A stretch of 47,076 bases of DNA, from the NCBI GenBank assembly GCA_009840595.1, contig VXNK01000152.1, positions 1 through 47,076 on the forward strand, in the 5' to 3' direction. This DNA comes from Rhodospirillaceae bacterium (GTDB lineage: Bacteria; Pseudomonadota; Alphaproteobacteria; Bin65). Made by a program: the position numbers and the translations under genes. The notes under the pieces were generated by a model that saw only the letters and a list, made by a program, of their open reading frames with translations, did no database searches and was not told where the DNA came from. Below are positions 35,840 through 43,531 of this stretch, piece after piece. Position 1 is the stretch's first letter; the number at the start of each line of letters is the position of its first letter.

Positions 35840-36535
35840 ATGGCGAGACCGGATATCGCCGGCGATGCGCGGCGCGCCTTCGATGTCATCGCGGCCGGCG
35901 GCATCGGCATTCTGCCCATGGATGTCGGCTATTCGATTATAGGCGGCAGCGCGGAAGCCCTGAAGCGGATCTTCGCGGCCAAGCGGCGCGCGCCCGCAAA
36001 GCTCAACGCCATGGTGGCCGACAATGCCATCCACCGCGAGGTCCATGTCGTCGACCGGCGCGGCGCCGAGATCGTCGCCTGCATCACGGAGGACTACGAC
36101 CTGCCGCTCGGCGCCATTGCACCCGCGCGCATGGACCATCCGCTGCTTGCTGCGCTGCCGCGCGCGGCGATCGCCGCCAGCCAGAAGGACGGCACCGTCG
36201 TCATGCTGCTCAACGCCGGCCCGTTCCACCGGGAGATCTGCCGCCTGAGCCGGGAGGAGGGCCATCCCCTGTTCGGCTCGTCGGCCAACCTGTCGCTGAC
36301 CGGCACCAAGTTCCGGGTCGAGGATATCGAGCCGGAAATTTCCGGCATCGCCGACATCGTGATCGATCACGGCCTGCGCAAATACCATCCCTACAGGGCG
36401 TCCTCGACCCTGCTCAACGTCATGACGCTGGAGGTCGTGCGCGTCGGCTCCTGCTACGAGATCGTCGCAGATGTCCTTGAGCGGCATTTCGGCATCGAAC
36501 TGCCGCCGGCGCCCCCCGATACGCCCCGGATTTAA
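35840..36535 (+). CDS. YrdC/Sua5-like protein, paralogue B
   Basis: A 231-residue YrdC-domain protein that parallels paralogue A: LPMDVGYSIIG in place of PTET(V/D)YGL, K-x-R as AKRRAP, LLNAGPFHREICRLSREEG, S-x-N as GSSANLSLTG, and VVRVGSCYEIVADVL. Identity with paralogue A is spread along the chain. Divergence of the N-terminal motif in both suggests a different acyl or carbamoyl substrate from Sua5. It starts 111 bases from paralogue A, back to back, so a shared control region at 35729-35839 is likely. Confidence 0.8.
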   Translation: MARPDIAGDARRAFDVIAAGGIGILPMDVGYSIIGGSAEALKRIFAAKRRAPAKLNAMVADNAIHREVHVVDRRGAEIVACITEDYDLPLGAIAPARMDHPLLAALPRAAIAASQKDGTVVMLLNAGPFHREICRLSREEGHPLFGSSANLSLTGTKFRVEDIEPEISGIADIVIDHGLRKYHPYRASSTLLNVMTLEVVRVGSCYEIVADVLERHFGIELPPAPPDTPRI

Positions 36536-36577
36536 TCCGGGACTGCTTGGGATGAGGTTGTTTTTGAATTTTTGCCT

Positions 36578-36606
36578 TTGACAATGCAGTGCCGGATTTC
36601 CCTACA
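36578..36606 (+). promoter_or_regulatory. Candidate promoter upstream of the mini-ORF
   Basis: A perfect TTGACA (36578-36583) is followed 17 bases later by CCTACA (36601-36606), a weak match to the -10 consensus. A start near 36613 would place the ribosome-binding site of the 36624 mini-ORF almost at the transcript 5' end. Confidence 0.3.
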
Positions 36607-36623
36607 GCGGCGGGAGGAAACCG

Positions 36624-36689
36624 ATGAAGACTGCATACGCTGCATGTTCCTCAATTCTTAAATTACCAATGATGCCGCCCCGGACCTGA
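36624..36689 (+). CDS. Possible 21-residue mini-protein
   Basis: ATG 36624 is preceded by GGGAGGAAACC, a very strong ribosome-binding site, and encodes MKTAYAACSSILKLPMMPPR plus one Thr before a TGA. The stop lies inside the palindromic element. The product is short and unlike anything I recognise. The strong translation signal and the TTGACA upstream are the only support. Confidence 0.25.
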   Translation: MKTAYAACSSILKLPMMPPRT

Positions 36690-36772
36690 TCCGGGGCCCA
36701 GTGGCGACCCGAAAGGCCTTAGCGTGTGGCCCCTGGGCCCCGGATCTCCGCTGCGCTCCGTCCGGGGCGGCA
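36673..36772. repeat. Palindromic repeat unit 1
   Basis: Outer arms TGCCGCCCCGGA (36673-36684) and TCCGGGGCGGCA (36761-36772) pair perfectly over 12 bases, and inner arms ATCCGGGGCCCAG (36689-36701) and CTGGGCCCCGGAT (36733-36745) over 13. It resembles the palindromic elements found between genes in many alphaproteobacteria and shares its inner core with unit 2. Confidence 0.8.
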
Positions 36773-36919
36773 CCGATGGGATAATTTACGGCATCGGCTA
36801 TCGGAACGGCGGTCCTGAAAAAAGAGGATGAGTTTCAGCCCGACAAAGAGGGTCGAACGATCCCGCCCGCATGGTATGGTCGCTCAGCTGAACGAAACCG
36901 ACGACCGGAGAGTCCTCCC

Positions 36920-38344
36920 ATGCCATCCGTCACCCGCACTGCGGCGGAGTTCGCCGCCGGTCTTTCCTATGACGCTCTGCCCCCGGAAGTCGCGCGCCGC
37001 GCCAAGTTGCTGGTCTTCGATACCCTCGGCATCGCGCTGCGCGCCCGCCGCGACGCCGAATCGACCGAAAGCCTCGTCGCGGCGGTAAGGCGCCTCGGCA
37101 TGACGGGCGGCGCGGCGACTGCGATCGGCGATCCGGAGCGCTACACGGCGGCCGGCGCCGCGCTGATCAACGGCGCGCTCGCCCATTCGCTGGATTTCGA
37201 CGACACCCACGCCCGCGGCTCGATCCACGCCAGCGCGCCGATCGTGCCGGCGGCCCTCGCCGCGGCGGAAGAGTCCGGCGCCAGCGGCGCGCGGACCGTC
37301 GCCGCCGTCGTCGCGGGCTACGAGGTCCAGATCCGGCTCAGCCTCGCGCTGGGCCCCAGCGACCATTACGAACGCGGCTTCCACCCCACGGCGACCTGCG
37401 GCGCCTTCGGCGCGGCGGCGGCGGTGGGCAACGTCCTGGGCCTCGACGCCGCGCAGATCGAGAGCGCCTTCGGCATCTGCCTCAGCCAGGCCGCCGGCTC
37501 AATGCAGTTCCTCGCCGACGGCGCCTGGACCAAGCGCTCCCATGTCGGCCACGCCGCCATGTGCGGCCTGATGGCGGCGACCCTGGCGGCCGAGGGCTAC
37601 CGCGGACCGGCGCAGGCCTTCGAGGGCAGGGCCGGCTTCCTTGCCAGCCACGCGCCGGACCCGGACCCGGCAAAGGCGGTCGCCGGCCTCGGCGAGACCT
37701 GGGAGACCATGCAGATCGCCGTGAAGCCCTATCCGTCCTGCCGCTACGGCCACGCCGCCATGGACGCGATTATCCGCCTGCGCAAGCAGCACGATCTGCG
37801 GCCGGACGACGTGCAGGAGATCGAGGTCGGCCTGCCGGAGACCGGCTGGAAGATCGTCGCCGACCCGCTCGCCGACAAGCAGAACCCGCAAAACATCGTC
37901 GACGGCCAGTTCTCCATGCCCTTCGTCGCCGCGGCCGCCCTGATCAACGGCGGGCTGGCGTGGGACGATTACGGACCGCTGCTGGGCGACGAAACGGCGA
38001 TGGCGCTGTGCCGCAAGGTCCGGCCGGTCGTCGATGCGCGGGCGCAAGCCGAATACCCGGCCAACCTGGCGGGTGCGGTGAAGGTGACGACGGCGGCCGG
38101 CGCCTTCGAGGATTTCGTCGCCGTGCCCAAGGGCGAGCCGGGCAATTTCCTGACCGAGGACGAGCTGCGCACCAAGTTCGACGGCCTGGCCGCGCCCTAC
38201 CTGGAACCGGCGGACCGCGCGGCCTTCGCCGACGGCCTGCTGGCGCTGGAGACGGCCGGGGACGTGTCCGCCGTGCTGCGGCTCTCGGCCGGCCGGCCGG
38301 CGGGGGAACCGGCGATCCGCGCGGTGGCCGGTCAAGCGGCATGA
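36920..38344 (+). CDS. MmgE/PrpD family protein
   Basis: A 474-residue MmgE/PrpD-fold protein. The family includes 2-methylcitrate dehydratase and cis-aconitate decarboxylase. Characteristic segments are ALAHSLDFDDTHARGSIHAS (near 85), AVVAGYEVQIRLSLALG (near 133), FHPTATCGAFGAAAAVG (near 155) and the central AVKPYPSCRYGHAAMDAIIR (near 270). It opens an operon with MaoC, an acyl-CoA dehydrogenase and a CaiB enzyme; the first overlap is 4 bases. The substrate is probably a branched or tricarboxylic acid. Confidence 0.9.
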   Translation: MPSVTRTAAEFAAGLSYDALPPEVARRAKLLVFDTLGIALRARRDAESTESLVAAVRRLGMTGGAATAIGDPERYTAAGAALINGALAHSLDFDDTHARGSIHASAPIVPAALAAAEESGASGARTVAAVVAGYEVQIRLSLALGPSDHYERGFHPTATCGAFGAAAAVGNVLGLDAAQIESAFGICLSQAAGSMQFLADGAWTKRSHVGHAAMCGLMAATLAAEGYRGPAQAFEGRAGFLASHAPDPDPAKAVAGLGETWETMQIAVKPYPSCRYGHAAMDAIIRLRKQHDLRPDDVQEIEVGLPETGWKIVADPLADKQNPQNIVDGQFSMPFVAAAALINGGLAWDDYGPLLGDETAMALCRKVRPVVDARAQAEYPANLAGAVKVTTAAGAFEDFVAVPKGEPGNFLTEDELRTKFDGLAAPYLEPADRAAFADGLLALETAGDVSAVLRLSAGRPAGEPAIRAVAGQAA

Positions 38345-38856
38345 TCGCGACGATGGAAGAGGTGGCGTCCGGGCGGTTCCGCGAGTCCGCCGGGCGCTAC
38401 TACGAGGATTTCACGGTCGGCGACATCTACGAGCACCGCCCGGGCCGCACGATCGGCGAGGTCGACAACACCTGGTTCACGCTGCTCACCATGAACACCC
38501 ATCCGATCCATTTCGATGCCGAATACGCGAAGCACAGCGAGTTCGGCAAGCTGCTCGTGAACAGCGCGCTCACGCTCTCCATCGTCGCCGGAATGAGCGT
38601 CAGCGACCTCAGCCAGAAGGCGATCGCCAACCTGGGCTGGACCGATATCAAGCTGACCGCGCCGGTCTTCGTCGGCGACACGATCTATGCCGAATCCGAA
38701 ATCCTGGAGAAGCGCGAATCGCGGTCCCGGCCCAACCAGGGCATCGTGACCGCCAGCACGACCGGCACGAAGGCCGACGGCACCGTCTTCATGACCTACC
38801 GGCGTTCCATGCTCGTGCCCAGGCGCGGCTACGGCGTCGACGACCGGTTGATCTGA
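38341..38856 (+). CDS. MaoC family dehydratase
   Basis: A 171-residue hot-dog-fold enoyl-CoA hydratase. The substrate-binding stretch RYYEDFTVGDIYEHRPGRTI is typical of MaoC proteins. The catalytic region reads FTLLTMNTHPIHFDAEYAKH, where the hydratase-2 D-x-N-P-x-H motif appears as N-x-H-P-x-H, as in subfamilies acting on dicarboxylic acyl-CoAs. Its ATG overlaps the MmgE/PrpD stop (ATGA). Downstream, an acyl-CoA dehydrogenase starts 5 bases after the stop. Confidence 0.88.
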   Translation: MIATMEEVASGRFRESAGRYYEDFTVGDIYEHRPGRTIGEVDNTWFTLLTMNTHPIHFDAEYAKHSEFGKLLVNSALTLSIVAGMSVSDLSQKAIANLGWTDIKLTAPVFVGDTIYAESEILEKRESRSRPNQGIVTASTTGTKADGTVFMTYRRSMLVPRRGYGVDDRLI

Positions 38857-38861
38857 ATCCC

Positions 38862-40022
38862 ATGAACGCACCGCCCGCCGCCGACGCTGCCGCCGACGCC
38901 GCCATTCTCGACGCCATCGACCGCTTCGTCGAACGGAGCATCCTGCCGGTCGCCCACGATCTCGAGGCGAAGGACGAATACCCCCACGCCATCGTCGAGG
39001 ACATGAAGGAGCTCGGCCTGTTCGGCGCCACCATTGCGCCGGAATACGGCGGCCTCGGCCTGTCGGCGGCGACTTATTCGGCGATCGTCGAGCGGATCAC
39101 GGCGGGCTGGATGTCGATTTCCGGCATCATCAATTCCCACCTCATCATGGCGGCGGCGGTCCAGCGGTTCGGCACCGAGCAGCAGAAGGCGCGCTACCTG
39201 CCGAAATTTGCGACCGGCGAACTGCGCGGCGGCATCGCGCTCACCGAGCCGGACTGCGGCACCGACCTCCAGGCTGTGCGCACACGGGCCGAGCGCAAGG
39301 GCAACGCCTATGTCGTCAACGGCACCAAGACCTGGATCACCAACAGCGTCGAGGGCGATATCCTCGCCGTCCTGGTCAAGACCGATTCCGAGGCCGAACC
39401 GCGCCACCGGGGCATGAGCCTGCTGCTGGTCGAGCAAGGCGAGGGCGTCGAAGCGAGCCGGTTGAAGAAGCTGGGCTACAAGGGCGTCGATACCGGGCAG
39501 GTGATCTTCGACGAATGCCAGGTGCCGTTCGACAATCTGGTCGGCGGCGAGGAGGGGCGCGGCCTCCAGCAGATTCTCGCCGGCCTGGAACTGGGCCGCA
39601 TCAACGTGGCGGCGCGCGGCGTCGGCATCGCCCGGGTCTGCCTCGAAAAGGCCGTGGAATACGCGCAAATCCGCAAGACCTTCGGCAAGCCGATCGCCGA
39701 GCACCAGGCGATCCAGATCAAGCTCGCCGACATGGCGACCCGGGTCGAGGCGGCGCGATTGCTGACCGGCGCGGCGGCCCAGGCCTACGACCGCGGCGAG
39801 CGCTGCGACATGGAAGCCGGCATGGCCAAGCTCTACGCCACCGAGGCGGCGGTCGAGAACAGCCTGGAAGCCATGCGCATCCACGGCGCCTACGGCTATT
39901 CCAAGGAGTTCGATATCGAGCGCTATTACCGCGACGCGCCGCTGCTGGCGATCGGCGAGGGCACCAACGAATTGCAGCGCCTGATCATCGCGAAGCAGCT
40001 GATCGCGCGGAACCCGGTGTAG
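38862..40022 (+). CDS. Acyl-CoA dehydrogenase
   Basis: FAD-dependent alpha,beta-dehydrogenation of an acyl-CoA; electrons go to ETF and then ETF-QO. The 386 residues show the FAD/substrate segment ALTEPDCGTDLQAVRT (near 128), NGTKTWITNSVEGDI (near 155), and the C-terminal catalytic Glu in LLAIGEGTNELQRLIIAKQL (near 365). RKTFGKPIAEHQAIQIKLAD is also conserved. Substrate range is uncertain; the operon suggests a short branched or dicarboxylic acyl-CoA. It lies 5 bases after MaoC and 5 bases before CaiB. Confidence 0.94.
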   Translation: MNAPPAADAAADAAILDAIDRFVERSILPVAHDLEAKDEYPHAIVEDMKELGLFGATIAPEYGGLGLSAATYSAIVERITAGWMSISGIINSHLIMAAAVQRFGTEQQKARYLPKFATGELRGGIALTEPDCGTDLQAVRTRAERKGNAYVVNGTKTWITNSVEGDILAVLVKTDSEAEPRHRGMSLLLVEQGEGVEASRLKKLGYKGVDTGQVIFDECQVPFDNLVGGEEGRGLQQILAGLELGRINVAARGVGIARVCLEKAVEYAQIRKTFGKPIAEHQAIQIKLADMATRVEAARLLTGAAAQAYDRGERCDMEAGMAKLYATEAAVENSLEAMRIHGAYGYSKEFDIERYYRDAPLLAIGEGTNELQRLIIAKQLIARNPV

Positions 40023-40027
40023 CCGCC

Positions 40028-41212
40028 ATGCTGCCGCTCGAAGGGGTCCGCGTGCTCGCGGTCGAGCAATACGGCGCCGGGCCGTTCGGCACCATGTTCC
40101 TCGCCGACCAGGGCGCCGAGGTCATCAAGATCGAGAACCCGAACGACGGCGGCGACATGGCGCGCGCCGTCGGCCCCTATTTCTTCCCGTCGGGCGACAG
40201 CCAGTTCTTCCACAGCTTCAACCGCAACAAGAAGAGCCTCACCCTGGACCTGAGCCGGCCGGAGGCGCGGCCCGTGCTGCACGACCTGGTCGGCTCGGCC
40301 GATGCACTGGCGAGCAACATGCGCGGCGACGTGCCGGAGAAGCTGGGCCTGACCTACGCCCATCTGAAGGCGGCGAACCCGAAGATCGTGTGCGCCCATC
40401 TCTCGGCCTACGGGCGCGACGGGCCGCGCGCGGCCTGGCCGGGCTTCGATTATGTCATGCAGGCCGAGGCCGGCTATTTCGCGCTGACCGGCGAGCCGGA
40501 GGGCGCGCCCGCCCGCTTCGGCCTGTCCATCGTCGACATGATGACCGGGCTGGCGATGGCCTATGCCCTGCTGGCCGCGCTGACCGGCGCGCGGGCGAGC
40601 GGGCAGGGGCAGGATATCGATGTCAGCCTGTTCGACGTCGCGCTGCACAACACGGGCTATCTGGCGGCCTGGTATCTCAACGCGGGCTTCAACCAGCCGC
40701 GCCTGCCGCGCTCGGCCCACCCGTCGCTCACGCCCTGCCAGCTCTACAGGACGGCGGACGGCTGGATCTTCCTGATGTGCAACAAGGAGAAGTTCTGGCC
40801 CGCCCTGTGCGGCGCAATCGGCCGGCCGGAATGGGCCGGCGACCCGCGCTTCCGGCGCTTCCCGGACCGGCTGGAGAACCGGGACCTGATCACCGGGATG
40901 CTGGACGACGCCTTGCAGGCCCGCACCACCGCCGACTGGCTGGCCCGCTTCGCCGGCGTCGTGCCTGCCGCGCCGGTGAACGACATCGCCGCCGCACTGG
41001 ACAACCCCTATGTCGCCGAGACCGGCCGGCTCCAGACCGTGGAGCACGGCGCCGACGGCCCCTACCGGCTGGTCGCGCCGCCGGTGCGCACCGCCGAGCC
41101 CGCGCCCGCCCGCCCGGCGCCCGGCCTGGGGGCGGATACGGACAGCATCCTCGAAGGGATCGGCTACGCCGCCGCAAAGATCGCCGCCCTGCGGGCGGAC
41201 GGGGTAATCTGA
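40028..41212 (+). CDS. CaiB/BaiF family CoA-transferase
   Basis: A 394-residue family III CoA-transferase. GVRVLAVEQYGAGPFGTMFL and LADQGAEVIKIENP form the typical start. The catalytic Asp is in FGLSIVDMMTGLAMAYALLA (near 170). YGRDGPRAAWPGFDYVMQAE (near 138) is another family block. It would transfer CoA from a thioester, commonly succinyl-CoA, to a free acid and so supply the acyl-CoA for the upstream enzymes. The palindromic unit at 41281-41381 follows the stop. Confidence 0.93.
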   Translation: MLPLEGVRVLAVEQYGAGPFGTMFLADQGAEVIKIENPNDGGDMARAVGPYFFPSGDSQFFHSFNRNKKSLTLDLSRPEARPVLHDLVGSADALASNMRGDVPEKLGLTYAHLKAANPKIVCAHLSAYGRDGPRAAWPGFDYVMQAEAGYFALTGEPEGAPARFGLSIVDMMTGLAMAYALLAALTGARASGQGQDIDVSLFDVALHNTGYLAAWYLNAGFNQPRLPRSAHPSLTPCQLYRTADGWIFLMCNKEKFWPALCGAIGRPEWAGDPRFRRFPDRLENRDLITGMLDDALQARTTADWLARFAGVVPAAPVNDIAAALDNPYVAETGRLQTVEHGADGPYRLVAPPVRTAEPAPARPAPGLGADTDSILEGIGYAAAKIAALRADGVI

Positions 41213-41280
41213 CGGGGCGGACGCCGCGAGGGTCGGGAGCGCCGGGGCATCGAAAGTGAATACCCTCTTCCCAAACTTGC

Positions 41281-41381
41281 CACCCCGGACGGAGCGCAGC
41301 GACGATCCGGGGTCCAGAGCCACAGGTAAACGTCGTGCCTGCCGCTCTGGACCCCGGCTCTCCCTCCGGTCGGCCGGGGTG
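41281..41381. repeat. Palindromic repeat unit 2
   Basis: Outer arms CACCCCGG (41281-41288) and CCGGGGTG (41374-41381), inner arms CCGGGGTCCAGAG (41307-41319) and CTCTGGACCCCGG (41345-41357). The GATCCGGGG core and the GGACGGAGCGCAGCG-type loop are shared with unit 1 (36673-36772), in the opposite orientation. It sits between the CaiB and DUF1491 genes. Confidence 0.8.
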
Positions 41382-41411
41382 ACAATCCGGGTTTCCTGAA
41401 TCGGCCCGCCC

Positions 41412-41750
41412 ATGATCCCCCGCATCAAGGCGGCGATCTGGGTCGATGCGGAAATCCGGCGCTGCCGGGTCAACGGCATCGACGCCTATCTGGTGCGCCG
41501 GGGCGACGAACATGCCGGCGCCATCCTGATCAAGCACAACCGGTTCGACGCCGGCTGCACCGTCTATGTGCCCACGGCCTCGCCGGACGGCGGCCGGGCC
41601 TGGCGGCGCGGCACCGGCGACGACCCGGTGCCCGAGGCCGACGCCGACGCCTACATCGCCCGCCAACGCGGCTACGACCCGGACCTCTGGGTCGTCGAGA
41701 TCGAGGACCCGCGCGGCGATTGGGAGTTGGCCGAGCCAGTGCTGCCGTAG
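41412..41750 (+). CDS. DUF1491 family protein
   Basis: A 112-residue protein. KAAIWVDAEIRRCRVNGIDA, RRGDEHAGAILIKHNRFDAG and DLWVVEIEDPRGDWELAEPV are the signature blocks of DUF1491, a family found mainly in alphaproteobacteria. Function is unknown. It starts 30 bases after the palindromic unit 2 and is convergent with the SDR gene, with 13 bases between stops. Confidence 0.92.
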   Translation: MIPRIKAAIWVDAEIRRCRVNGIDAYLVRRGDEHAGAILIKHNRFDAGCTVYVPTASPDGGRAWRRGTGDDPVPEADADAYIARQRGYDPDLWVVEIEDPRGDWELAEPVLP

Positions 41751-41763
41751 CCGGCGCGCTGCG

Positions 41764-42531
41764 CTACGGCACGAACTTGGTGCCGCCGTCGGCGACGTGG
41801 GTCTGGCCGGTGGTGAAGCTGGAGCGCTCGCTCAGCAGGAAGTGGACCAGCTCGGCAATCTCCTCCGGCCGGCCGAAGCGCTTGAGGGCCGCCGCGGCGG
41901 TCAGCCGCTCGTGCGCCTCGTCCGAGACGTCGGCCGTCATGTCCGTTTCGACATAGCCGGGCGCAACGCCGTTGACCCGCACCGCCGGTCCGAGGGCGGC
42001 GGCGCATTGCCGGACGAAACCGATGACCGCCGCCTTCGACGTGCCGTAGGCGAACATGCGCTCGGTCGTAATCGGGTTGGGCACCAGGCCGAGCACCGAG
42101 GAGATGCAGACGATCCGGCCGTAGCCGCGCTCGACCATGCCGTCCTTGGCGCGCCAGACGGCGTGGAAGGTGCCGTCGAGATTGACCCGCATGATCTCGT
42201 GCCAGGTCTCGGCCGACATCGAGAGCGCGTCGGCCGACCGCGCGATGCCGGCGTTGGTGACCAGAAGATCGACCGGGCCGAGATCGCGCTCGACGGCGTC
42301 GAACATCGCCTCCGTCGCCGCCCGGTCGCCGACGTCCGCCAGGTAGATGCCGGCCGTGCCGCCGGCGGCCTCGATGGCCGCGCGGGTCTCTTCGGCCGCC
42401 TCCCGGTTGGCGGCGTAGTTGACCGCCACCCTTGCGCCGCTCGCCGCCAGGCGCAGGCAGATCGCCCGGCCGATGCCGCGCGATCCGCCCGTCACCAGGG
42501 CCGTGCGGCCCGCGAACTCGGTATCGGTCAT
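41764..42531 (-). CDS. Short-chain dehydrogenase/reductase
   Basis: A 255-residue classical SDR close to beta-ketoacyl-ACP or acetoacetyl-CoA reductases. The cofactor site is ALVTGGSRGIGRAI, NADP-preferring residues follow in VAVNYAANREAAEE, the catalytic Ser is in IVCISSVLGLVPN and the Y-x3-K motif is FAYGTSKAAVIGFVRQ. The C terminus HVADGGTKFVP is typical. The substrate is not determinable. It lies 67 bases after the GST gene on the same strand. Confidence 0.9.
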   Translation of the reverse strand: MTDTEFAGRTALVTGGSRGIGRAICLRLAASGARVAVNYAANREAAEETRAAIEAAGGTAGIYLADVGDRAATEAMFDAVERDLGPVDLLVTNAGIARSADALSMSAETWHEIMRVNLDGTFHAVWRAKDGMVERGYGRIVCISSVLGLVPNPITTERMFAYGTSKAAVIGFVRQCAAALGPAVRVNGVAPGYVETDMTADVSDEAHERLTAAAALKRFGRPEEIAELVHFLLSERSSFTTGQTHVADGGTKFVP

Positions 42532-42598
42532 GGTGTCCGATGCCGGGCCGGCGTCCGTGCCGTCTGCGATTCAGGCGGAAGCAGCGCCGTCCCGCGGC

Positions 42599-43234
42599 CT
42601 ACGCCAGCCCGAGCAGCGGCGCGACGTCGGTGCTCTCCCAGGCCGGCAGCGCCTCCATCCGGCCCATCCAGGCGCGCAGGTTCGGATGCTCGCCGAGCGG
42701 GAGCTGCTGATACTGGTGCAGATGCATCGGCGACGCGACGGCAATGTCGGCGATCGTCGGCTCCGGCGTGCCGCACAGCCAGTCCTGCCCGTCGAGCCGG
42801 TCGTCGAGGATCGCGGCATGCTTATGGAAGTTCGGCCCCTCGCCGTCGAGGATCGCCTGGTCCGGCTCCGCTTCGAGGATCGGCTTCACGACATTCTCGA
42901 CCAGGTAGACATAGCAGGTCGGGAACCAGGCGCTCGATTCCCAGAGCAGCCAGCGGTTGACGTCGGCCCGGGTCGCCAGGTCGCTCGGATAGGCCCCCTC
43001 GGCGCCGACCTTGTCCGCGCCGTATTGCAGGATCGCGTTCGATTCCCAGAGCTGGAGATCGCCGTCGACCAGCGCGGGCAGGGCGGCGTTCGGGTTGATC
43101 GCCATATATTCCGGCGACTGCTGACCCTGGGCGAAATAATCGACGTTTTCGGAGTCGAACGCGACGCCCATCAGCTTGAAACCGGCGACCACCTTGCGGC
43201 AGTTCACCGTGCGCGGATCGTAATAGAGCTTCAT
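42599..43234 (-). CDS. Glutathione S-transferase family protein
   Basis: A 211-residue GST. MKLYYDPRTVNCRKVVAGFK starts the thioredoxin-like domain; NPNAALPALVDGDLQLWESN carries the cis-Pro and the glutathione gamma-glutamyl contact. The C-terminal domain includes GTPEPTIADIAVASPMHLHQ. It resembles the bacterial beta/theta-like GSTs. A second GST is at 17695-18333. It precedes the SDR gene and is divergent from the ribonucleotide reductase across 297 bases. Confidence 0.92.
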   Translation of the reverse strand: MKLYYDPRTVNCRKVVAGFKLMGVAFDSENVDYFAQGQQSPEYMAINPNAALPALVDGDLQLWESNAILQYGADKVGAEGAYPSDLATRADVNRWLLWESSAWFPTCYVYLVENVVKPILEAEPDQAILDGEGPNFHKHAAILDDRLDGQDWLCGTPEPTIADIAVASPMHLHQYQQLPLGEHPNLRAWMGRMEALPAWESTDVAPLLGLA

Positions 43235-43306
43235 CGGGGTCCTCCCTTCCGGATGCGGATGCCTGTCTTTCGGAAGATGCCGCAGCCCGGCTGTTCGATC
43301 AATCGC

Positions 43307-43350
43307 CGGAAACGCATCGGAAACGCACCGGAATCGCACCGGAATCGCAT
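43307..43350 (+). repeat. Four tandem 11-bp repeats upstream of nrdJ
   Basis: Units CGGAAACGCAT, CGGAAACGCAC, CGGAATCGCAC and CGGAATCGCAT follow one another without gaps, with a fifth degenerate copy after them. They lie between the GST gene and nrdJ. The 11-bp period places each copy near one helical turn, as in a multimerised protein-binding site. They are too short and lack spacers for a CRISPR array. Confidence 0.8.
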
Positions 43351-43457
43351 CGGGACCGTACAGGCCTGGGGACAAGTGCCGATCCTTCAACGATTGCAGG
43401 GGCTTTCCCGCCGGCCGGCTGTTATTCACCGTGTGGAAACAAATAAGGAACAATTCA

Positions 43458-43486
43458 TTGTCCGCCCGGCCGAACGATGCTATTTT
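43458..43486 (+). promoter_or_regulatory. Candidate sigma-70-type promoter of nrdJ
   Basis: TTGTCC (43458-43463) and TATTTT (43481-43486) are separated by exactly 17 bases, each matching four of six consensus positions. Transcription would begin about 40 bases before the nrdJ ATG. I see no cobalamin riboswitch (no B12-box-like segment) and no obvious NrdR box in the 297-base region. Confidence 0.35.
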
Positions 43487-43531
43487 GGCATGCTGTAGCC
43501 TTGCGGCTGCGCGGCCGGGGACGCCAACCGT

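Larger units (their letters stand above)
36536..36919. other. Intergenic region with mini-ORF and palindromic element
   Basis: Holds no long gene. It carries a TTGACA hexamer (36578-36583), a ribosome-binding-site-led 21-codon frame (36624-36689), and a palindromic unit (36673-36772), each listed separately. The segment from 36773 to the MmgE/PrpD start is AT-richer and ends with GGAGAG just before that ATG; I see nothing else in it. Confidence 0.6.

Noticed and set aside
43307..43360. CRISPR-like array
   Set aside because: Units are 11 bp, contiguous, without spacers, and no cas genes are present.
43235..43531. Cobalamin riboswitch in front of the B12-dependent reductase
   Set aside because: No B12-box-like motif or matching stem arrangement can be seen.
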